A DNA stretch of 64,000 nucleotides, from assembly GCA_020746835.1 (NCBI GenBank), contig JAGPNK010000010.1:434001-498000 (forward strand), in the 5' to 3' direction. Positions 19,003-30,340 of the stretch are shown piece by piece (position 1 is the stretch's first letter; each line of letters starts with the position of its first letter). This DNA is from Stachybotrys elegans. Its lineage: Eukaryota; Ascomycota; Sordariomycetes; Hypocreales; Stachybotryaceae. Made by a program: the position numbers and the translations under genes. The notes beneath the pieces were generated by a model that had not been told where the DNA came from, did no database searches, and saw only the letters and a program-made list of their open reading frames with translations.

Positions 19003-20951
19003 TCATAACTTAGAAACACAACCGCACATATTGAGCCGTGCCACAGACATATCATGGTCAGAGACTTGATTGTTATAGTTTTGCCATGTGTTGAGGTGGA
19101 GGTGCTCGTAGAGGGCTCCGCGGCTGAGCGAGGGACTGATAAACATGTGGTCGAGTGCCTGGCAGTTGTTGTCAAACAGGTAGGTGTAGCGCTCCGCTGG
19201 CTGTATTCCCACGACGTCTTCTAGATCAAGAAGACCTGACCTGGAGAGTAATGTGGAAATCGGTGCCACTCCGACAAACTCGTTCATATCACCACTCAGG
19301 ATCATCCGTGCTGCTGGATCAAGCGCCAGGATCTGAGCTATGAAGTCAGCAGTAATAGTGGCTTGATCATTGCGTTTCTCGATGCCGTTGTTGATGGGAG
19401 GACGAGGGTCGCCATGGAGGGTAGACGAGCCGCCCTTGCTGGTGAAATGGACGTTGACGGTGAAGAAGAGCTTTCCGGTTCCCTTGACCGTCTTCCACAT
19501 AGCGGCCAGGGGCTTGCGGCTGTTAGCCCAGGCATCGGCACTGGGTTCGATGCGGCCAGGGTTGAACTTCAGAACGGGACCCTCGCCGTTAGCACCCTCG
19601 AGGACCTCATTCACATCGAGGGGGCCACCGAGATTGGGCTGGTACAGCTCCACGACGTCAGGACGATAAAGGTAGGCGACTCTAATGTTTCCTCCCGGCG
19701 CTCCGCCGTCCTGGTTGTCCAGACCAGCGATCTCAGTGAAGTCGTATACCACGCCGGAGAGCTCCTCGATAAGGCCGACGAGGGTAGTAAGAGTGAGATT
19801 GGCAGTAACGACGCCGTCATTGGCCTCTCCAGAATCATCCTGAACCTCTTGTAGGCAGATTATGTCAGGGCTTAGCATCTTTGTGACAATCTGCTCGGCG
19901 ACACCTGGCATGTGCGGCGAGCGAGGCTCGAGGTTCCTGGCATTGTAACTTGCTACAGTAATACCACGGCATGTGCCACGGCTCTCAAAGGAGACGGGAG
20001 GGAAGTCGGTGGTAGAATTGACCAGAGGCGTCAGGCGGGTGGTGGGAAGGATGCGGTAGAACCCAAATGCATTGTACACGGTTCCTTCAAAACCCGTTAG
20101 TACGGAGTGATCGGTGACTCAGTTGTAGGAAACCGTACCAGTAATGTCACCGAGATAGTCACCCATCTTGGTGTCGCTAGGGTTCCTGGAGCCGTCCAAG
20201 GGGCTGCCAATCAAGATTGTTTCGGGGTTGGCGTCTTGTAACAATGTTAGGATTGAACTCGGGCACCTGTATTGAGTCTCAACTCACCACTGCCGAGCAT
20301 AGTCACACCACCCTGGCTGTTGACGCCAGTAACCTTCCAGTCACCGCGAACCCAGGTGTCACCGAACTGGTTGGGACGGCCAATCTGGTAGGCGTCCTTG
20401 ATGGTGACGAGCTCACCGACTAAGGACTCCCAAAAGTCTAAGCCGTAAGTTGTGGGATCCAGCTCCGGGTTCGAAGTAGAGATGAGATTGACAGCATTGG
20501 GCGCGCCAAAGACGCCGCCCTCGTCCAGGCTGGAGAAGAGCTCGGTAGGAGGCGAAGGGGTATCAACGCCAATGACAAGGGGGGTAACCGTGTTGTTGCT
20601 GGATATGACTTGGAGGTTCCTCGGGCCAGTGAGCTCCGTCAGGTAGCCGTGCAAGTTATTAGACCGGTATTCCTCGACCCTACCATCGATAGAGATAATG
20701 TCGCCGACCTGGACATTGTTGCGGAGGGTGCCTCCAAAGACGAAGAGGCCCTCGGACGTCGTGGGGTCCTCGTCAGGCTCGGTAGAGCGGAGGAAGACGC
20801 CCTGGTTGTTCTTGGCCGTGACGAGACCAACAACGCCAGTGACGTTCTGGTTCCGGAGGGGAGAGAGGAAAGTGTTGCCGTTGATCTGGGCAATGGTCTC
20901 GGCGGCCACCGAGGCGGCGGCCACAGCGAGGGGAGCGATGACCTTGAGCAT
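19003..20951 (-). CDS. Secreted endonuclease/exonuclease/phosphatase family nuclease
   Basis: Predicted 613-residue secreted protein. Residues 1-18 are a signal peptide (MLKVIAPLAVAAASVAAE). Residues about 20-240 form a beta-rich domain of the type found before extracellular nuclease domains (VVGLVTAKNNQGVFLRS, DIISIDGRVEEY). Residues about 300-605 are an EEP/DNase I-like domain: VASYNARNLEP, IICLQEVQD (catalytic Glu), FFTVNVHFTSKGGS, ILSGDMNEF (Asp-x-Asn) and a final QVSDHDMSVA with the catalytic Asp-His. Exons are 20951-20288, 20234-20139 and 20084-19003, in phase. Intron 2 is placed between GTACGG and TTTTGAAG, restoring GTVYNAFGFYRI. The expected role is extracellular DNA or RNA degradation, or phosphodiester hydrolysis for nutrient scavenging. 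All key catalytic residues appear present. Confidence 0.92.
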
Positions 20952-22280
20952 TTTGGCAAGACGGCGACACAATCTCCAGGGAACTCAGGGAGCTTGAGAA
21001 TAAGCCATCAAGCCCAGAGACGGGGGCGGGCATGATATATACACGCTCGTCGGCGCAGTCCACACAGCCAACAAAAATCCCCGGTGTGCCATCCGAGACC
21101 TCAGCTGCCCCTGCATGGCATACCATCTTCAGCTCATCAAGTGTCCGTTCCCCAAGTGCCAAGGCTTGCGACCTGCCCTGTAGATCAACCGGTCCCTGGC
21201 ACGTTGGCGACGGAGCCTATCCTGCAACACGGCGGCGCCACGGCGCCAGCGGTGTCCATTCCGTATTCTGCAGGTCGTTAACCCGTGGCTGGAGTCCAAG
21301 AGGTCTATTGATCAGGGCGAACCAGGGGTTGATTGGCGGCGACTTCACGTGGGTATCTCAGAATCTCACAGGGCCTCCTGTGATTCGCCCAGGCCGGCTC
21401 AGTGCTGACGCTGGGCATCCGATGAGCCGGTGTGCGTGCTCAGGAACAGCCTGTTATGGTTGGGCTATCGGCCTTCTCCGCCTGCTTTGCTTGGCCGAAT
21501 CGGGATGTCGGTCGGGTAAGCCTTAGATCAATTTCAATGTTGTGGCTCCGTATTCGCTGGGCGGCACCTCCATGGCCAGGATGGGCAGGCGAATAAGGGG
21601 AGAGAGACCATCCTTGCTGTGGCTTGATGTCTCTTGATGTCTCGGGTTGACTGAAAATTAATAGTGTTGACGCTGAGATTTGGACTTTTTGCAGCCCCTA
21701 ACGACCAATTTGCGGAGCGACAGAAGTTCCTGAAATGCAAACTTCCAGCCCATCAACTCACCCGCTCTTGGTCAAGGCCACATTCCTTATCACACGTTTA
21801 TTCCTTCGACTATCCACAATTTGCATTGACTCCGTCTCAGGCTTGATTTTGCGTCGATCATCTCCACTGTTTGGCCTGGTTTGCGGACATGGAGTATGTT
21901 TGCACGCTTTTATTGTTTGCTCCGCTAGACTTCCGTGCCGTACATAATCCTGCTCAGCTCTCATGTCTTTTACTATGCGCTGGTAATACACCAATAAGAG
22001 GCTAACCATAAGAAACAAGGCTTCCATTAGAAGCATATAAATATCCCCCAAACAACGCCAAGGAAAATGCAGGGTTCGCAATAACGGCCTTCCGGGCTTG
22101 GGTATCGTTCGCATCGAAGCGGTTCATGTCCGCCTGGGCTTGGCGATCGGCCTGGCACTTGCGATGGAGGTGCCGCGTGAGATCCGATGAGCACATCTGC
22201 TAGCGAGGCCTTGACGGACTCTTGCGGCGTAGCCATTTGTGGCGTGTTGCGTCATTCGTATGTGGCTGTCTTGGATTGAT
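20952..22280. other. Intergenic region
   Basis: 1.3 kb between the nuclease start and the end of the NMN adenylyltransferase gene, both minus. It contains the nuclease promoter. I see no coding ORF, tRNA or notable repeat. Confidence 0.5.
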
Positions 22281-23384
22281 TCAACCCTTGCTGGGTCCGG
22301 CAACGGAGCTGCCATCCGCCTCCTTGCCCTTGTCGGCGGGACCATCCTTGGGCATATCCAGATCATGGTACAAGTCGTTCTCGTAGATGTAGTTGATGAC
22401 AGGGTCGGGAATTCTACCAAGTTAGCATAGATCAAACATGACATGGCTTACTTACAGGTAGTCAATGCTCATTCCGCGCTTAAGAAGTAGACGAACCATG
22501 GTGCTGCTAATGTCGTTGGTGACAACCTATCTTCATAAGTACTGCCCATCGTCACATGTGCTGAAGCTTACCTGTCGAATGACATGGATATTCTTCTCCC
22601 AAGGCTTCAGGCTCTCGAGTGCCGTCTCCAGGTCGATGCCGCTGCGCTCGAGCACAAAGACGCCAAAGTTTCCGAGGATGTGGTCGACGTCTCGGGCGTC
22701 CCAGATGTCGGGGGTGCTGATGGTCTGGATGAGGTCGGCGCCGGCGAGGAGGACAATCTTGGCGGGCTTGCGGGTGCCGTCGGTGCACTCGATGCCGCCC
22801 ATGACTTGGTTGATCTCGTAGTCGAAGTGGTCGAGGACATGGGCCGTGGGGATGTAGACGGTGCTCTGTCCCTCCCAAGGGTCGACCATGAGCCAATGGG
22901 AGCCGCGCTCGTCGGCGTGCTGGTCTACGGCGAGCTGGCACATGCGGATGCGGTGGTGGGCGGATGCGAGGCCGCGCTTCTGGTATGCGCTCGAGACGGG
23001 CGACAGATCTGCTTGGTCAGCTACACGGCTGCATAAACGGCAAGGGTGGTGCGCTTACAGCCGGCAACAACTTCAAATCCTACACTACACGTCAGCATCG
23101 GGGTGCGACTCGGGCAGAATTCAGCCTTACCCTCATTGCGCGCGTGGTCGCGAGCCATGTACTGCATACGCAGGTGCAGGAATGTAATTGGTGAGACTAG
23201 CTGGGTGTCAGTGACGTAGGGAGCCTCGGGGGTGAGAAATCTGCGTACAGGAGCCGCAGGCTACGAGGACAAGGGGCGTGCGGTTGGGGTCACAGCCTGT
23301 GCGCTGCAGGCGGTGCGACGGGAACACATAGTCGCTGGGCGTCTTGTCCCTGACGTAGTCGTAGTCGTAGGTCGAGGCAGACAT
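22281..23384 (-). CDS. NMA1: Nicotinamide/nicotinate mononucleotide adenylyltransferase
   Basis: Catalyses NMN (or NaMN) + ATP to NAD (or NaAD) + PPi, the core step of NAD synthesis. The 287-residue product has the nucleotidyltransferase signature GSFSPITFLHLRM (GxFxPxxxxH), the block YQKRGLASAHHRIRM, VDPWEGQ, LLAGADLIQT, FVLERSG and the ISSTMVR motif close to the C-terminus. Six exons fit: 23384-23249, 23196-23131, 23079-23059, 23008-22572, 22526-22456 and 22413-22281. The signature is rebuilt only when intron 1 (donor GTACGC) is removed. Exon 3 is just 21 nt. The total is an exact multiple of three. The N-terminal 40 residues are a fungal extension (TYDYDYVRDK). Very likely functional. Confidence 0.95.
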
Positions 23385-24404
23385 GGTGGCGACGGCGACG
23401 ATGAGGATGTTGAGCGGTTTAGGTTGACAAAAGTCGGCGGGCTCCGATCGGCGGCAGTCTATATTTGTGGATGGCTGACGACGGCACAGGCAGGAGGGGT
23501 TATTTATCGATAGAGGCGGCTGCTATGCCGGCCGAGGCAGCCGAAGGCGAGGTTGAGAGCGTGCGGCCTGGAAAAGAGATGGGATGGGATAAGATGTGGT
23601 GGATGAGTGGCGTGAGTGAATCAAGGAGGGAACAAGTGAGCAAGTGAGCAAGTGGAGGAGGAGGAGAAATATAGGCAAGTTGGAAGTTGGATTGTTGAGG
23701 CAGTGGAATGAATCTGACAGAAATAGGGTCGAGGCTTCCATCCTTGTGACTTAGTAGGCGACTACCTTTTTCACTACAAGTACCGCTAGGCAGGATCAGC
23801 AACCGCCATTCGGCATCCTCGCAGCTTCAGCAAAGTGGGGGCTGCAGACCCAAGGCAAGGGAGTAAATAGCTAGAGAAAATAATAATAATAATAAATAAA
23901 TAAAGTCTTGGGCCGCACTGATTGAGGCACAGAAGTGCGCCTGATGAATCGGCTTGGACAAGGATCGGAGAGAGGGGGGTTAATTGGGTCGTCGGAAACC
24001 AGGAAGATTAGCGCTTCATGTGCTCGCTACGACGTCTCCATGACAGACAGATGAGGAGAACAATCAGCGGCAAAGAAAACGAGACAAGCTTTCATCATCC
24101 ATAGATGTCGACGCTAAACTCGACCGTGTCTCACTTCAACGTCACGGTCGAGGACGTGGAATTGCAGGGCCTCTGTCTTATATTACCTGGATAAAATAAT
24201 AATAACGTGGGTGGCAACTCGCTTCGCTTGCAGCGCTATATTATTTCCCGCTGCTACACTCAGACATGGATAAAAAGTCCGTGAAAATGGCTGGAGGCAT
24301 AGCGTTGCAACATAGCCCGGACTTCTCACGCCATTTCACGCCTCGCACGCTTGGCGCTAACGGCCGAGCGGAGCATGTGCATTCTTCAAAAGAATATGGA
24401 TTGA
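23385..24404. other. Intergenic region
   Basis: 1.0 kb upstream of NMN adenylyltransferase and downstream of the reductase fusion gene. It holds an A/T microsatellite of aataat/aaat units (about 23878-23906). Nothing coding is seen. Confidence 0.5.
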
Positions 24405-26349
24405 TTAATACTCAAAACTCTCCCACACAACATCCTCCCCCTCCAGCCACTCGGCCACCCTCTTGAGCAGCACTCCCCCTGTGCACAAAAAGAACCTGTG
24501 GCCCTCGCCCTTGAGCCGCTCCACATCCTCCTTGGCCAGCCTCTTCCTCACCACCCGCGCCCCGGCCTGCTCCAGCCGCTCGACCGTCGAGGCCTCTGGA
24601 TCGGCGTTGCCCGTCACGAACAGCGTCGTCGCCCTGCCCAGCCCTGCAATCCGCTCAAACGAGTCCACCGCCAGCGGCAGATCCTCCCCTCGTAGACTCC
24701 ACAGCAGCTGTAGCTCTCCTAGAACCCCCTCTGCCTGCGCCAGCAGCGGTGTGATGCCCACGCCTCCCGCCACAAAGACTGGCCTCGGCGCCTTTGCCAG
24801 CCGGAAGCTCTCGTCCCCTCCGAACCCGAGCACCCGCACCTCCAGCGGCGTCTGGAGGTTGTGCTTCCACAGCAGCCCCGTAGCCGGTCCATGCTTCCTC
24901 GCCGTGACCTGCACCTCTGCTGTCCCCGGCGCGCTCGAGATGGTAAACGTCCTGATAAAGTCGTCGTTGATGCTCTGCGGGTCGTCGTCCCGCATGTGCG
25001 AGTAGCCCAGGCTCAGCTCCGGCCCAAAGTCCAGCGTCATGTACTGTCCCGCGTGCCACGCCGGAATCTCCCCTCGGGACGACAGTCTAAAGGTAAACCG
25101 GCTGACGGTCGGCGTGATGGGCTCTCTCCGAACCAGCTCCGCATAGATGTCCTCGCTCCGGCTGGGCGCGTGTGCGTCCCGCTCGCTCGTCAGGTGTCGC
25201 ACCGGCGGGCTGTACGGCGAAAAGTCTACAAAGGCGCCGCGGAACGGCAGGCTGGCCTTGACGAACCGCGCGTCCGTCACCGTGATCTTGACGGCGAGCT
25301 TGGTCCGCGCGAGCAGCGCCGACGCCTCGTCTCCCACCAGGATGGACGCCGATCCCGTCAGATACAAGGCATTCGACGTCTCAAAATCCGGGATCACGAT
25401 CCCCACCAAGGGATTCAGCTTGACATTACCCAGTGTCTGATAGAATCGATTTCCCTGTGTCCCTATTAGTATCGAGGTCTTGTCTGCAAGGTTCGGTGCC
25501 TACCGAGACTGCTTCTTGTCAGTATAGTAGCACCAGATGGACGGGGCACTTACATTCTGGGTAAATCAGCTCCACCGAGTCTTGTGTGTTCTTGACTACT
25601 CGTATGAAACCCGGCATCCCTCCTCTGTTGTTCGTATCCATGCTGTCCCCGTTGGTGGAGGAGAGGAACATGAGGTCGGCCTTGTCCAGCAGGTCCAGTG
25701 CATCCTGGGAGAGTGGCAGGCCCTCGGCCGCCAGCTCCGATTGCACTGGGTTCTTTGAGATGATCTTCTTGTTGATGTACTTGGGGCAATTGCCCAGGCT
25801 CTCCGTCACAGCCATGGCCATCTGAAGCTCTCCCTCGCTCGTCTCCGACCCCGCCACCATGCTGCCCGCCAGCTTGACCCTGTCCCTCGTCTCCGGGTCA
25901 AAGGCCACGCCCGACATCATCTTGCCCTGGCCATTGTTGGGCTGGACGACGTCGCCGACCCGGCTACCCTCTCCCCAGAGCGCCCGGAAGACGGGGTCGT
26001 GCTTGCTGTCGATGCTGGCGTTGAAGCCAAGGATGTTTTGCGCAATGGGCTGGGTGAAGCCCCGCTCTCCTCCCCAGACGGTCGTCCAGGGACGTCCTTG
26101 GGCGTCCAGCGTGCCGACTGCCACCAGCGGCGACTGCATGACGCGCAAAGCGAAGCGCCCGGGCAGCCCGTCTGCGGTAGGATTGACTGATGGTGGTAAC
26201 TTGAGCTCCCGGTGCATCGCCTCCTCCCCCTCATGCCACCCCGATGCTGACACTGCGCCAGGCATGACTGGATCTTGGTATACGTCAAAAGCTAAGGGGT
26301 TGAATGCAGGTCCTAACGTCCAAGCGAAAGAAAAGATGCTGAGATTCAT
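24405..26349 (-). CDS. PNPOx-like / ferredoxin-reductase fusion flavoprotein
   Basis: Two-domain oxidoreductase of about 616 residues. The N-terminal half (to about residue 330) is a pyridoxamine-phosphate-oxidase-like FMN split barrel: GWHEGEEAMHREL, PLVAVGTLDAQGRPWTTVWG, ADLMFLSSTNGD, SGNRFYQTLGNVKLNPLVG. The C-terminal half is a ferredoxin-NADP+ reductase module: FAD motif RTFTISSAPG, nucleotide-binding VAGGVGITPLLAQ, TLFVTGN, FFLCTGG. No C-terminal 2Fe-2S ferredoxin is present. Exons are 26349-25554, a predicted microexon 25504-25508 (TCTCG), and 25454-24405. Only this splicing restores YPEFSGNRFY and closes the frame. The start could instead be the ATG at 26265. Substrate unknown; it probably passes electrons from NAD(P)H through FAD to FMN. 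Confidence 0.9.
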
Positions 26350-26624
26350 GAGGATTCACTATTCAGCGGACATGCACTCAATATATATGTGAGGACTAAT
26401 GCGAATGCACCCGCTTTAATACATGTATACGGAATACTGTGTTTGGAATCCGGTCAGGCTGTGGAATCAAATGTTTCCAAATTGGGCAAATCATAGCTGA
26501 ATCAGCGTGGGGAATCACCAATCCTTTCTTCTAACGCTTGAATACAAGTTGAAGCACCTCATAAGCTTCAACGCCAGTCATAAGTAACATTACAGAGAAA
26601 AAGATGGCAAGTGCCGTCTGGCTC

Positions 26625-28704
26625 TTAATAGTCGCGGTCTCGCTGAGCCTCCATATCGTAATCATATGGTGGGCCTCGCCCTTGACCCCGTGGGGGATAT
26701 CCTGATCCTTGGGTATACGACTCCTCAAAGTACTCGTTGGGAGCCGTCATGTTTCGCTGCGGGCGCTGCGGGGGTCCTCGGGGAGGCAGCGGCCCTGTCG
26801 CGCTCCTAGCGGGTGGGCGCATGGATGGTGGTGCCTGAGTGTAGGCGCTAGAAGGAGCTGGGCTCGCGCGACCTTCTGGGTTGTAGGCGTCAAACTGCCT
26901 AGGTGCGGTGGGCGGTCTGTTAAAGTTGTCTGAGGGTTGGCTGTAGCTGTCCATAGTCCTCATGGTGCCTGTGCGCGTAGGGCCGGGAGCCGGTGGCATG
27001 GCATTGCTGTAGACGGAACCGCCATATGTAGAGCTGTCCATGGTCCTCATGGTGCCCGTCCGTGTAGGGCCGGGAGGCGGCATGTTACTGTAGACGGAAC
27101 CGCCGAATGTAGAGCCGTTCTGCGAGGATTGGCTGTAGCTGTCCATGGTCATGGTGCCCGTTCGTGTAGGGCCGGGAGGCGGCATGTTACTGTAGACGGA
27201 ACCGCTGAATGTAGAGCCGTTGTCCCGCGATTGGTAGCTGTCCATGGTCCTCATGGTGCCCGTCCGCATAGGGCCTGGAGCCGCTGGCATGGCATTGCTG
27301 TAGACGGAACCGCCAAATTCTGAACCGGGGCTCCGCAGAGAAAAGTCGGACCCCGAGTTTGTGTGCTGGGTCATGATTGGTCGAGGCGCATAGCTCCTCT
27401 GAGAATGCGACGTGCCGGGTCGCTGAGGGAAACCATTGGGGTTCGGGTACCGCTGGGCAGGAGAAGCGGGACGTCCGTATCCCATGTCGGCGGCGGCGCC
27501 CACCAAAGGCATGCGCGACTCGGTCTCGGGGTCCCTCGCGCCATTCTGCGGGAGCGGTGGCCGCTTCTGATCCATGAGCTCGAACCCGCCGGGCGTACCC
27601 GGTCTCGAGGTGTAGGCGGGAAGGGTGGTCATGGTTTCGGTTCGTGACAGAGTAGGCATCTTGGGGAGGCTGTCCTCCTTGATGGGCTGGATATTGGGCA
27701 GCGTGGGGAGCGTGGCGACCCTGTTGAGCGAGGGCATCTCGCCATTTTTCTTGGCCGCCTTGATCTCGGCCCTCATGCGGTCCGTCTGTCCCTTGGCCAG
27801 GGCCTTGTTGACCTTGTCCGTGACAATCTTGAGCAGGGCCTTGGTAACCTTGCGCTCACAGTAGCCAGAGAGACCTCCATCGGCACGGGGAATCCAGTGG
27901 AAGAGGAAGCAGACGTAGAACAAGACAGCGGCGATGAGGAAGAGAACGGAAAAGGTCCAGATGACGAGCGTAAAGCACATACCGCACAGCGTCACGGCCA
28001 GGCGGTAGTCTTCCTCGGCGATGGCGGCAATCACGCGGAAGAAGTCGGAGATGGAGCCCTCGATGGTGGCATTTCGAATGGCAAACCTAGCGTCGTAGAC
28101 GGATCGGAGAGTAAAGACATTGACGACCTGACGGGGTCCGGAGCAAATCAAGACACGAATCCAGCCTGTCAGGGTTAATAATAGAGCGCGGATTCGAGTG
28201 GACGCGAGGCTTACTCTGGAGACTGAAATAGGTAAAGAGGGCGATATATTCCGCGCCCTTCTTGCTCTTTGTGAGTTCGGCAAAGACGAGGAAACGGCGG
28301 AAACCCTGGCCAGAGCCGAAACGGATCGACTCCCATCGAACAGCCAAACTGTCGAGATAGCACTCGGCGACATTGCCTCGCCTCATGACGCGCCAGGCGC
28401 GGATGCCCTCATAGCCCAGGTTGACGAAGGAGAGGATGACGCAGACGGAGAAGATCCATTTGGCGATGTCGGGGTTGATGGCGGGCTCGACCTGGGATAC
28501 GCGACGTCCGTAGAAGAGCAGGTTGACGGCGGTCCAGGTATCGACGGTGTAGAAGGCAATGGACAACAAGAGCATGAACCAGAGATAACTGTAGGCGAAG
28601 AAGATGCCGCAGCCCTTTGCCTTGAAGTCCTGGAGGTTGATGTAATCCCACTTCTGGTCGGCAATGTCCTCGGTCTGCTTCTTGCGGTGGCTTAGGCACC
28701 CCAT
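26625..28704 (-). CDS. Kch1/Prm6-like fungal potassium channel
   Basis: Membrane protein of the fungal KCH family. In yeast Kch1 and Kch2/Prm6 mediate low-affinity K+ influx that triggers Ca2+ signalling. The product has 676 residues, exons 28704-28215 and 28165-26625. The N-terminus MGCLSHRKKQ could be lipidated. Hydrophobic segments lie at about 33-65 (FFAYSYLWFMLLLSIAFY), 85-105 and 235-270 (FTLVIWTFSVLFLIAAVLFY). A conserved WDYINLQDFKAKGCG block precedes the first helix. The C-terminal 350 residues are cytosolic, disordered, Pro/Ser-rich, and contain four tandem repeats of the type GSVYSNMPPPGPTRTGTM. The tail suggests scaffolding or regulatory phosphorylation. Confidence 0.85.
26949..27331 (-). 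repeat. Coding tandem repeat (four units) in the Kch1-like gene
   Basis: Four units of about 87-104 bases lie at roughly 26949-27037, 27038-27141, 27142-27239 and 27240-27331. Each encodes a variant of GSVYSN(A)MPPxPGPTRTGTM plus a spacer. Units 2 and 3 are nearly identical, pointing to recent expansion. All keep the frame. Confidence 0.9.
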
Positions 28705-30340
28705 TGTGATGATAGGTGTAGGAATAAGAAAAACAAAAGAGTGTAGTCAAAGGTGACGGGATCCTGCCGTCAGCACCAAGTCGTTCCTCGCCAGCGAAGT
28801 ATCGACGGTGCGCTTTGTCGTGTCAAGACGACGATTGAGGTCGGGGGTAATAAAAGAGCGTGTTGGTGTTTTGTTTCAACCCAATCCAAGACTGAGGACG
28901 AAGAGATGGGCTAGCCCTGGAGGAACATGCCGGGCCCTCAGCTGATGAGATGGGATAAGGTAAGAGGGATGAGACGGCACGCGGGATTGCCGTGGTATGG
29001 AGAAAAGATGAAATCCAAGGGCGTATGGGCCTTGTATGATTGACGCAACAAGAGGCCAAGATCAACAAGGTCGGGTATCAGAAGGTCGAAAGCGGAAAGG
29101 CTTGCAGATCAAAGCGCGCGCGAGAAAAGAGTTAAAAAGATGCAACAAGGCGGCTGTACTAATTGCAGACGAGAGCGAGTGATTGGTGAGCGAGTGAATG
29201 GCCGAATGGATGGCTGCAGATGATGTGTGAGACAAGAAGAGCAGGACAATGGAATCGAGTGGCATAAACGGCCAGCGACAATCGACGACAATGGAGGAGG
29301 AGGGGGAGATTGGCTGCGGCCAGTCGCCCATGGCTTCTCCCCTGGTCTGTGCCACTATCGGCCGGCCCCTGGCCTCTTGGCAGGCCCTGCGCACGGGAAG
29401 GCCATCAGGCAATCAGGGGTGGAGGAGAGACCGATCTTGCGCTTAATCCGACACGTCTCAGAGACATTGGTCGAATGGCAGCCGTTGGGGCCCCTGCAAG
29501 AACCCCAACCGCCAGCCCCCACGGCCAATTTCGATGCCGCTTTAGGCCGCCAGTCGCACCAGCCTGCCGTGCGTGCCGTTCAATAGAATACATCTTTGTA
29601 TGATTCACAAGTGGAGGGTAATTAGGGATTCGTGAATCCCCAAGGTCCGGAAATAGGCGGCCAGGTCCGCACATCAGCAGCCATCCGTCAAAAGCCTCAG
29701 AGAGCTACTCGGATCACAACATCCGCCGTCCATGCACGGAGCGTCAGCGCATTCCAGCATCCTCAAGCAGCACTGCACTAATCCCAATCCAGCAGATACA
29801 GGCTGTCTCAAACATGGTCCAGAACCCACCTAATCATCTGATTGGATCCTTCAGATAAGAGCAGGTTAGCCAAGCCACCACGAGGAACGCCGTACGTCCG
29901 TTGACGCCAGCCACCCATCATGACCTGCAGCTATACTATGAGGTCGTTGCCGCTCACCAAAGCGCGCGCTTGACGAGGCCCAAAATGTCGCCCACGATAC
30001 CAGCTTTCGCGGACGAGCTTGGCTGGTTACGTCGCCTGTGAGGGTGAAACAGACTATCTGTGCTCCAAGTTCAGCCGACCCAGGGTTCGCAATCTCCATA
30101 CCTGGATAACCAAGCTGTGCTTGTGGCAGTGCCTGCATAAACACAGAAAAGTCTGCACGTGAATGCCTCTTTGTTTTGAACGGTGATTTGTGTTGCTACT
30201 GCTGAGCACGCAATGTGGTCAGTGTTGGGCGGCACGGACAGTCAATCGCCTTTGTTGGCTTCCTCGCAAGCAATCGCCAAATCTCTTAAGATGGCAGCTT
30301 CACGTAGACATGGAGCCTCTGAGTGCAACTCGACAGCGAA
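28705..30340. other. Intergenic region
   Basis: 1.6 kb of divergent promoter space between the Kch1-like gene (minus) and the pseudokinase (plus). It is purine/pyrimidine-skewed in places. No coding ORF, tRNA or strong repeat is seen. Confidence 0.5.
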
